Positions 7,548 to 13,001 of a DNA stretch of 13,001 bases are shown in pieces. Origin of the DNA: Candidatus Coatesiibacteriota bacterium (lineage in GTDB: Bacteria; RBG-13-66-14); the NCBI GenBank assembly GCA_014728185.1, contig WJMB01000189.1, positions 1-13,001 on the forward strand, read 5' to 3'. The notes beneath the pieces are model-generated. The model searched no databases, had not been told where the DNA came from, and was given only the letters and a program-made list of their open reading frames with translations. Position numbers and translations under genes: made by a program. Each line of letters starts with the position of its first letter. Position 1 is the stretch's first letter.

Positions 7548-8801
7548 TCACCAGCCCTCGCGCAGGGCCCGCGAGCGCAGCACGGTCAGGGCGCCGAAGA
7601 AGCGCTGCATCATCCGGTTGATCACGGGCATCCCCCGGCGGGTCGGCCGGACGCCCCGGATCAGCCCCAGGCTCCGGGCGGCGGCCAGGGCCGCCCGCAC
7701 CCGTCGCGAAGGCGGACCGCCGAGATGGGCCTCGAGGCTCGCCGCCGTTCCGCCCATCCCGAAGAGGAACCCCAGCAGCAGGTAGGCCTCACGCTCCCAG
7801 GGCCGCAGCCTTCGACGCCGGGCCAGCCCCAGTCCCCCACGCTCCACCCGCCGGGCGTACCCGGCGAGCGAGAAGCTGTTGGCGTAGAAGCGCGAGGAGT
7901 AAAAGCCCACGGCGCCGCAGCCCGCGGCCAGGTACTCGGGGTTGGCGACCAGGTACTCATCGGTCAGGCCGGGCTCGCTGACGAAGCACCAGACCGTGCT
8001 CGGTCGTCGTCCCCTTGCGGCGGCGCGCTCCAGGATCACCTCGTAGAGGCGGTCGCCGCGGCGCGGATCGGGCGGCAGCGGCTCGACGCCCTCGCCGCCG
8101 CGAACCAGGGGCGGCATCAACGGGTTGAAGGTCACCTGGGCCAGGCCCAGCGCGTCGGCGACCTCGATGTCGGCGGCCAGCAGCGCCGGGGTCTGGGCCG
8201 GGTGATTGTAAAGCAGGTCCAGTTGCAGCGTGGGGAAGCGCCCCCGCAGGCGGGCGAGTATTCGTTTGAGCTCCGGCGGCGTCGGCTCGGGCCGACCCAA
8301 CAGGCGCAGCAATCCGGTGTCGAAGCTCTGCACCCCCACCGAGAGCCGCTCCACGCCCACCTCGACCAAGCCGTCGACCAGCCCCGGCGCCAGGTCCTCG
8401 GGGTGGGACTCCACGCTCAGGCGCGCCCCGGGCAGCCGCCGGCGCAAAAGGGCCAGCAGACTCAACAGCTCCTCGGGCAGCACCGTGGGCGTCCCGCCGC
8501 CGATGTAGACCTCGGGGAAGACGAAGCCGCGCCCGAGCAGCTCTTCGATCTCCCGCCCCAGGGCGGCGAAGTGGCTCCGGGCCGCTCCCTCATCGAAGGC
8601 GAAGCGGTGGAAGGCGCAGAAGGGGCAGGGGCGGCGGCAGAAGGGCAGGTGGACGTAGAGGGCGGGCTGCCTGCCGCCGGAGTAGCCCGGGTAATCGTCA
8701 TCCGACGACGGCTCCTCCAGGGCCGTGAAGCGACGCCCCGCCAGGCCGACCAGACCGGCGGCGGCCTCGCTTGCCAGACGCTGGAGGCTCGTTGCATTCA
8801 T
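7548..8801 (-). CDS. HemW-like radical SAM protein (coproporphyrinogen III oxidase-like family)
   Basis: This 417-residue protein carries the radical SAM cluster motif C55-x3-C59-x2-C62 in YVHLPFCRRPCPFCAF, which would bind a [4Fe-4S] cluster and S-adenosylmethionine. The layout is that of HemW/HemN-like proteins: the SAM-binding GGGTP at 101-105, SVESHPEDL at 129-137, the strand RLSVGVQSFDTGLLRLLGR (152-170) and LDLLYNHPAQT (194-204). The C-terminal third carries AGCGAVGFYSSRFYANSFSLAGY (about 293-315) and a small Arg-rich helical domain, as in HemW-type proteins. A role in heme handling or another SAM-radical reaction is possible, but no heme genes are nearby and the substrate cannot be deduced, so no gene symbol is given. 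The ATG at 8801 follows a modest GGGGA; a longer frame to 8957 adds unconserved sequence. The gene stands alone, followed after 259 bases by the FG-GAP gene on the same strand. Confidence 0.85.
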   Translation of the reverse strand: MNATSLQRLASEAAAGLVGLAGRRFTALEEPSSDDDYPGYSGGRQPALYVHLPFCRRPCPFCAFHRFAFDEGAARSHFAALGREIEELLGRGFVFPEVYIGGGTPTVLPEELLSLLALLRRRLPGARLSVESHPEDLAPGLVDGLVEVGVERLSVGVQSFDTGLLRLLGRPEPTPPELKRILARLRGRFPTLQLDLLYNHPAQTPALLAADIEVADALGLAQVTFNPLMPPLVRGGEGVEPLPPDPRRGDRLYEVILERAAARGRRPSTVWCFVSEPGLTDEYLVANPEYLAAGCGAVGFYSSRFYANSFSLAGYARRVERGGLGLARRRRLRPWEREAYLLLGFLFGMGGTAASLEAHLGGPPSRRVRAALAAARSLGLIRGVRPTRRGMPVINRMMQRFFGALTVLRSRALREGW

Positions 8802-9054
8802 AGGTCCCCATTCGAGCTGGTAATCGCGGCGTGAGCGCGGTGTCCCTCCGGATCGGCGCGGGTTAACCCGTCGGATAACAACGGACCCAAAGCGGCGGCT
8901 GTTGCCGGCCGTCAGCTCGTTCATTCCCGCAGCCCGGGAACGGCACGAGATGCTCAACCGATACCGTTACTCCGGGCGGCGGCAACAGGGGCGGGGAATC
9001 TGAAACCCGCTTCTCGATGGAGGTCAATCCGGGGAGGTGGTCGACGATAAAGAG

Positions 9055-9147
9055 TGCCAAATCAAATAGGGATCGAATACCTATCCGGATCGAATCATGA
9101 TTGTAACCTGATGATAATTCAGGGGATGATGCTATGAGGCTTGTCAC
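9055..9147 (+). repeat. Partial copy of the dispersed element, head-to-tail with the next copy
   Basis: Positions 9071-9147 repeat the first 78 bases of the 9174 copy at one base shorter. They share GATCGAATACC exactly at the start, 17 of 20 bases around GATTGTAACCTGATGATAAT, and TGTCAC at the end. Just upstream, 9055-9067 (TGCCAAATCAAAT) is identical to 9490-9502 at the distal end of the full copy. This suggests that the tail of another degraded copy lies immediately to the left. Confidence 0.6.
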
Positions 9148-9173
9148 AAAACGGGCATTTTTGAAATGCAAGG

Positions 9174-9493
9174 GATCGAATACCGTGTTAGGACCGGATT
9201 GTGATTGTATTCTGCTGATAATAAACGTGTAGCGGCAAATGTGCCTGTCACTTTTTAACAGCAAAAAAGTGGCGGCGAGAAGGGGTCTGCTCGGTGGATA
9301 CCCTTCCTTGCTTTGTAGCTTGCACGAAACGATCATCCGATTGCCACTCGACTCATAACTGCATCATTATCAAGTAACAAGACCGTGCATTGTAGTATAG
9401 TGATTAAAGCGCGACGCACCCAAACAGCGAATGCCCGCTCGGTGAACCTTTCAATATCGGCCCTGATTTGGTCCGAACAAGTTCCATGATGCC
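9174..9493 (+). repeat. Dispersed element of about 320 bases, copy 1
   Basis: This stretch aligns with the reverse complement of 12663-12981. By eye, the first 50 bases match at 41 positions with no gap. The last 91 bases match at 63 positions with no gap, including an exact GTTCCATGATGCC. Between them lie shorter matching blocks such as GTAGCTTGCA and CATTATC/CATTATT. The two copies are almost the same length (320 and 319 bases). No transposase or clear terminal inverted repeat is visible. Confidence 0.75.
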
Positions 9494-9750
9494 AAATCAA
9501 ATCCTGCTTGTTATGCGCTCATGCCATCATCAAAGCTCCAGGATTCCCGGCTGGACCGCTACTTTTCCGCCTGGCGCGCCCTCGTGAACAAGTCGAGGTT
9601 CATTGCCGCTAATCCATCCTGGGAAAAACGCCGTCTCGGGCTAGACAGCAAAAGGAATTGTCACTGGCGCCGGGACATGATTACAATGTTAATGGCCTGT
9701 CAGTCAATGCTTAACAGCTCAATCAGCCGCCGCTCTCCTAACAGTCAAGG

Positions 9751-9776
9751 AATCGCATACCCTGTCCGGACCGGAT
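9751..9776 (+). repeat. Possible short fragment of the dispersed element
   Basis: Positions 9751-9776 match the start of the 9174 copy at 21 of 26 bases, including GGACCGGAT. The preceding CAAGG is also shared. Similarity fades after that, so this would be a truncated or heavily decayed copy. Confidence 0.35.
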
Positions 9777-10253
9777 AGTTGTTAAAGGGATTATCACCTG
9801 AAACTGAACCGATGACGAAAACACAGAATGCGGTATTTAGAGCGGCAGGGCCGACAACCAGCCCACGAATGGCACCAGATCGACAAGCCAAAACTGTATT
9901 CATATCTGCTAAAGTCGCGATTTTAAGTGTTCAGCCTCATTTTACCTGGTAAACCCGGGATGCAAGTCAGCAATCGTTGCTTCACGACTCGCAGCTTCCT
10001 ATTCGAAGCGTCCTCTTAGAGCACGTCTGGCTTTACCACCTGTCTACGCACGGAAAGTGACATATTGCACAGCCACAAAGCACATAATAACAAGCCATTA
10101 GCAAAAAACACCTGGTTAGGCACGTTTGATAATCTCAATCAGAAAAAATGGGGACCCCTCCCTCGCCGCGGCTCTCGAGGAAAAGGATAGGTTAAGGGTG
10201 CTGGTCCAGTTGCGTGCGATATCTCGTCAGCATCAGCAAGCCGGTTCGACCAA

Positions 10254-10444
10254 GCGGCGGAACCCTTGCCGCCTCCGCCGCGAGGAACCGCCGACTCCGC
10301 CCGGCTTTGGCACGTTTCTTGCAACAATGCGGGGCGGCCGTCCGCCCGAGCCGGCCTCGGACTCCGCAAGAAACGTGCCAAAGCCTCCGTGAATGCGGCC
10401 GATGGCCCGCCTGCACGCGATTGGGGCGGCAAGGGTTCCGCCGC
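10254..10444. repeat. Nested inverted repeat, copy 1 of the TTTGGCACGTTTCTTGC family
   Basis: Two perfect 20-bp inverted repeats are nested. The outer arms are 10254-10273 and 10425-10444 (core GGAACCCTTGCC / GGCAAGGGTTCC). The inner arms are 10303-10322 and 10366-10385, carrying TTTGGCACGTTTCTTGC and its complement around a 43-nt GC-rich loop. The inner arm recurs at 12345-12424; the outer arm does not. No T-run follows on either strand, so a simple terminator is unlikely. It lies about 210 bases before the promoter of the downstream operon. Confidence 0.9.
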
Positions 10445-10593
10445 GGCGCGGGGTGACGGGAGCGCGGGGAGGCACGGGTGATCATCAGACTGCGAACCAG
10501 CTTAGAACCACGTCGCCGGTGAGTCAAGGGCGGTGGAAGACCGGTCATCTTGGCCAATAACCGTTTCATCCCGCGCTGTGTGTCCCGGAGCAC

Positions 10594-10622
10594 TTGTCCG
10601 CGACGGCAAAATACCCTATAAT
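10594..10622 (+). promoter_or_regulatory. Sigma70-like promoter of the exported-protein operon
   Basis: TTGTCC (10594-10599) and a perfect TATAAT (10617-10622) are separated by 17 bases. Transcription would start near 10629, leaving a leader of about 87 bases before the ATG at 10716. The leader contains a small palindrome, TCAACCGTTGA, of unknown meaning. Confidence 0.65.
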
Positions 10623-10715
10623 CGCCCTATTAGGTCAACTATATCAACCGTTGAACATACTGGCAGACTAAAGGCGTCACCCTGCGGGACGCTGGGCGGG
10701 AACGGGAGGCCGACG

Positions 10716-11522
10716 ATGATCAAACGCTCGATACTCTTGCTGATACCCCTCTGCACCCTGGCGCTGACCATTACCGAGAGCGACTACAACTACAGCGCCG
10801 GTATCTCCGGCGACTTCTACTACCTCACCGACGGCACCTGGGAGGGCTTTGACTCAGGCGAGGACTCCTGGGACTTCTCCGGCATCACCAGCTCGGACTA
10901 CGCCGAGTTCGACGTGCTGAGCAAGTCTTCCTCGCCCGACGGCGGCGACTTCCCCGACGCCGACTACGCCGAGCGGATCATCCAGGACGATGTCGGCGAG
11001 GTCTGGTTCTACTCCTCCCTGGACGGCGCGTACCGCCAGCACGGCGCCACCCTGCCCTGGAGCTCCCTCCAGTTCAAGGTCGAGTACGATCCGGTGATCG
11101 ACTTCTGGGACCTGCCCCTCTCGGTGGGTACCAGTTGGAGCTACGACTTCACCTATGATTTCTGGGTGGCCATCATCCACGTGATCGTCAACGAGAGCCA
11201 CGACAAGGAGATAGTCGCCGAAGGCCGGGTCAAGGTTCCCGCCTCGGGCGACGACTGGTGGCCTTGCCTGGTGCTGCGCGAGCACGCCGTGGTCGACGAC
11301 AACTGGGACCAGACCGACAAGGACGTCTGGATCTACGGCTGGATCGTCCCCGACGGTTTCATCGGCCAGAGCGGCGTGGCCTCCATCGAGAGCGTCGACG
11401 GCGCCGGGCCGGACTTCACCAGCTACGCCAAGCGCTACGTCCTGGCGACCTCGAACATCTCCCCCGAACCCTGGAGCGTGGTCGAGACGAGCTGGGGCGC
11501 CATCAAAGCCGGTGCCGAGTAG
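10716..11522 (+). CDS. Exported acidic protein of unknown function
   Basis: I do not recognise a family for this 268-residue protein. A hydrophobic N-terminus (MIKRSILLLIPLCTLALT) looks like a signal peptide, so it is probably periplasmic or surface-located. The single Cys in it does not fit a normal lipobox. The mature part is very acidic and rich in Tyr and Trp (for example DFYYLTDGTWEGFDSGEDSW at 33-52). Its alternating pattern suggests beta structure, as in SVGTSWSYDFTYDFWVAIIH at 136-155. The ATG at 10716 is preceded by GGGAGG with good spacing; an upstream frame to 10533 is unlikely because it would run through the promoter. A predicted outer-membrane barrel gene begins 28 bases after its stop and is probably co-transcribed, suggesting a shared envelope role. 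The pair lies between two copies of the hairpin repeat at 10303-10385 and 12345-12424. Confidence 0.8.
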   Translation: MIKRSILLLIPLCTLALTITESDYNYSAGISGDFYYLTDGTWEGFDSGEDSWDFSGITSSDYAEFDVLSKSSSPDGGDFPDADYAERIIQDDVGEVWFYSSLDGAYRQHGATLPWSSLQFKVEYDPVIDFWDLPLSVGTSWSYDFTYDFWVAIIHVIVNESHDKEIVAEGRVKVPASGDDWWPCLVLREHAVVDDNWDQTDKDVWIYGWIVPDGFIGQSGVASIESVDGAGPDFTSYAKRYVLATSNISPEPWSVVETSWGAIKAGAE

Positions 11523-11550
11523 GGCCCGTCCCAGTCAACCGAGGAGAATG

Positions 11551-12237
11551 ATGCATCGCCGCCTGGCACTTCTACTGACGCTGCTGCTCTTAATCGGTAC
11601 GGCGGGCGCCGCCGATTACCACCGCGCCGGCCGCTTCGCCCTGGGCTTCGAGATCGGCGGCTCCCTCTCCGTGGGCGAGCTGCTGCCCATCGAGTTCAAG
11701 CCCGCCCCCGACGCCGAATGGGCCATCATCGTCCCCGTGCCCCTCTACCCGGGCAACGGCCTGGACATCGGCGCCCTGGTCGATTTCCACCCCAGTGAGC
11801 ACTTCGGCCTGCGGGCCTGGTGGGGCAGCCAGATCCCCGTCCAGCCCCAGGCCGCCCCGCCCAGCTACATCGACGAGATCACCGGGAGTTTCCACCGCTT
11901 CGGCCTGGACGCCCTGGCCTACCTCGAGCAGGGCGATGTCTGCTTCGAAGTCGGCCTGGGACTGTTCTATATCCTGGCCTCCTACGAATTCTTCTTCGAC
12001 GACTTCACCACCGCCGAGGAGGATTGGGAGACCATCTCCGGGGACACCTGGACCGCCGGGGTCTCACCCCAGCTCGGCCTCGAACTCTTCTTCAACGACA
12101 ACCTGGCCCTGGGCGGCCGCCTGCTCGCCCCCATCTCCCTGCTCTCCGACGACGACAACGCCGAGACCGACGACGAAGGCTACGGTAACGACGGCGACGG
12201 CGTCGAGCTGCGCATCCACCTCAAGTACTACTTCTAG
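11551..12237 (+). CDS. Small predicted outer-membrane beta-barrel protein
   Basis: This 228-residue protein has a clear signal peptide (MHRRLALLLTLLLLIGTAGA) followed by alternating polar and apolar strands rich in Gly and aromatic residues. Examples are RFALGFEIGGSLSVGEL (28-44), LDIGALVDFHPSEHFGLRAW (71-90) and AGVSPQLGLELFFNDNLALG (169-188). It ends in HLKYYF, and a C-terminal Phe is the usual signal for insertion by the BAM machinery. The length suggests an eight-stranded barrel of the OmpA/OmpW-like size class, but no specific family is recognised and no pore or enzyme function can be claimed. An acidic loop (DDDNAETDDEGYGNDGDG at 200-217) precedes the last strand and could bind calcium. 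Of two adjacent ATG codons, 11551 is better spaced from GAGGAG than 11548. It is the second gene of the operon. Confidence 0.8.
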   Translation: MHRRLALLLTLLLLIGTAGAADYHRAGRFALGFEIGGSLSVGELLPIEFKPAPDAEWAIIVPVPLYPGNGLDIGALVDFHPSEHFGLRAWWGSQIPVQPQAAPPSYIDEITGSFHRFGLDALAYLEQGDVCFEVGLGLFYILASYEFFFDDFTTAEEDWETISGDTWTAGVSPQLGLELFFNDNLALGGRLLAPISLLSDDDNAETDDEGYGNDGDGVELRIHLKYYF

Positions 12238-12662
12238 ACCACCGGTCATCCCCACGGAACAGGTCGACCCTGTCGGCGCGGCTACCCGGCCGCCCGAGGA
12301 CCCGCCTGCGATGCCCGCCGCCCGCGGCCCCCGAGCCCAGGCCCGGTTTTGGCACGTTTCTTGCGGAGTCGCCGCGGCCTGCCGCGCTCGGCCGCCGCCC
12401 CGGCGCAAGAAACGTGCCAAAACCTCACGCTCGAAGTCCGGGGGGGCACGGAGGCCCGGCGCAGCCCAGGGGCGTTTCGTTCCGGAGCGTCACCTCCCCT
12501 CGGAATCGAGGGCGGGTAATGCTCAGAAGCCACAAATCGACTGCCGGGGTATGCGCGAGTTCACGCTGTTACTCGTGAGGGATAAACACCCATAATTTTA
12601 CCCCGCGTACATGGCAAACGGGTTATCATTAATGCCGGATAGCTTACTGTGCCGTTTATGTT
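12238..12662. other. Gene-free stretch after the barrel gene
   Basis: The GC-rich part from 12238 to about 12535 holds a hairpin repeat (12345-12424) and no gene. No intrinsic terminator with a T-run was found for the operon, so the hairpin 107 bases past the stop may serve as its 3' boundary. From about 12540 the DNA becomes AT-rich and leads into the dispersed element. Confidence 0.5.
12345..12424. repeat. Hairpin repeat, copy 2 of the TTTGGCACGTTTCTTGC family
   Basis: Arms of 21 bp at 12345-12365 and 12404-12424 are perfect inverted repeats around a 38-nt GC-rich loop. They share the 17-nt core TTTGGCACGTTTCTTGC with the copy at 10303-10385. Where copy 1 has GGC before TTTGG in both arms, this copy has GGT in both arms, so the base pair changed in concert. 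No outer nested arm like that of copy 1 is seen. Confidence 0.9.
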
Positions 12663-12981
12663 GGCATCATGGAACGTGTTTGGACTTAACCAGGGCTGAT
12701 AAGAAGGATTCTCCCAAGCAGTCAGTCGCCGTTCCGGCGCATTGCGCTTTGCTCTCGATACCATCAGGTTCAGCCTGTTTACTAAATAATGGTGTACTTT
12801 TTAAGCTGATTACCCATCGGGCAAGCGCTTTCTGCAAGCTACCAACCTAGTAGATTATCCATCGAGCCCACTTCTTGTCAGTCTCACCTTATGACTATTC
12901 ATGGTGACACATATTTCTGGTGCTACTCACGTATTATCAGCAGATTATAATCACAGCCCGGTCCAAACAGGATATACGATA
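12663..12981 (-). repeat. Dispersed element of about 320 bases, copy 2
   Basis: This is the inverted, diverged counterpart of 9174-9493. Its reverse complement starts near TATCGTATATCCTG and ends at GTTCCATGATGCC. It overlaps a 79-codon open frame (12611-12850, plus strand) that contains WHHGTC. The same frame in copy 1 also reads WHHGTC, then RAD after four more residues, but has no start codon. Whether the element was once coding is therefore undecided. The window ends 20 bases beyond it. Confidence 0.75.
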
Positions 12982-13001
12982 TCTGTTATTAAGTCGATTG
13001 G

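Larger units (their letters stand above)
8802..10715. other. Long gene-poor region rich in diverged repeats
   Basis: No convincing protein gene or tRNA is seen in about 1.9 kb. The base composition from about 9040 to 10240 is clearly more AT-rich than the flanking genes. It holds partial and complete copies of a dispersed element (9055-9147, 9174-9493, weakly 9751-9776 and 10058-10138), a nested GC-rich inverted repeat at 10254-10444, and the promoter of the plus-strand operon near 10594. Short open frames here (for example 8863-9336 minus and 9521-9778 plus) lack ribosome binding sites and recognisable motifs. The tandem repeat units in the first are out of frame with each other (103-base offset). 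The region looks like accumulated mobile or decayed DNA. Confidence 0.6.

Noticed and set aside
7380..8834. 484-codon open frame on the plus strand
   Set aside because: It is antisense to the radical SAM gene, which has intact cluster motifs. Its product is Gln/Arg/Pro-rich with no recognisable domain.
8859..8870. Perfect 12-base palindrome CGGGTTAACCCG 58 bases before the radical SAM start
   Set aside because: It could be an operator, but about three 12-base perfect palindromes are expected by chance in a window this size, and no second copy is seen.
9249..9271. CACTTTTT / AAAAAGTG hairpin
   Set aside because: It is AT-rich, weak and not downstream of any gene, so it is not accepted as a terminator.
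8863..9336. 157-codon open frame on the minus strand
   Set aside because: It covers two copies of a DNA repeat that are 103 bases apart and so out of frame with each other. It has no convincing ribosome binding site and no domain.
9521..9778. 85-codon open frame on the plus strand
   Set aside because: There is no clear ribosome binding site and no recognisable motif, and it lies in the repeat-filled AT-rich region.
8802..10250. tRNA or rRNA genes in the gene-free region
   Set aside because: I looked for TTCGANTCC-type T-arms and paired acceptor stems and for conserved rRNA segments and saw none that held together.
10254..12424. CRISPR array
   Set aside because: The repeated arms occur as inverted pairs at only two places, with no regularly spaced direct repeats and no cas genes.

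Overview
The window looks like a piece of a Gram-negative bacterial chromosome or metagenomic contig, high in GC inside its genes. Evidence for an outer membrane is a secreted FG-GAP/ASPIC protein with a type IX secretion (T9SS)-like C-terminal region and a small predicted beta-barrel protein ending in Phe. Both point to a lineage near the Bacteroidota/FCB group or a high-GC candidate phylum. This is an inference from protein style only; no rRNA or other phylogenetic marker is present.

Layout. 1-3323: a complete single-chain restriction-modification enzyme of the type IIG / type ISP style on the minus strand, with a GC hairpin after its stop and a sigma70-like promoter before it. 3405-5160: a minus-strand NfeD-SPFH (stomatin/paraslipin) operon closed by a good intrinsic terminator. 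5354-7288: a minus-strand exported seven-repeat FG-GAP propeller with ASPIC/UnbV, Fn3-like and T9SS-type regions. 7548-8801: a minus-strand HemW-like radical SAM protein. 8802-10715: about 1.9 kb without a convincing gene, filled with diverged repeats and a nested inverted repeat. 10716-12237: a plus-strand pair encoding an exported acidic protein of unknown function and a small predicted outer-membrane barrel, with a clear promoter. 12238-13001: no convincing gene, but a second hairpin repeat and another repeat copy.

The genes do not form one pathway. NfeD and SPFH are a known membrane partnership and the last two genes are probably one envelope-related operon. The most unusual content is non-coding. 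First, a 17-nt core (TTTGGCACGTTTCTTGC) forms long perfect inverted repeats on both sides of the last operon, and the two copies differ by a paired change in both arms. Second, a diverged element of about 320 nt, AT-richer than the genes, occurs in opposite orientations at 9174-9493 and 12663-12981, with partial copies nearby. The restriction enzyme's central region is also far more AT-rich than its ends, consistent with exchange of the specificity part.
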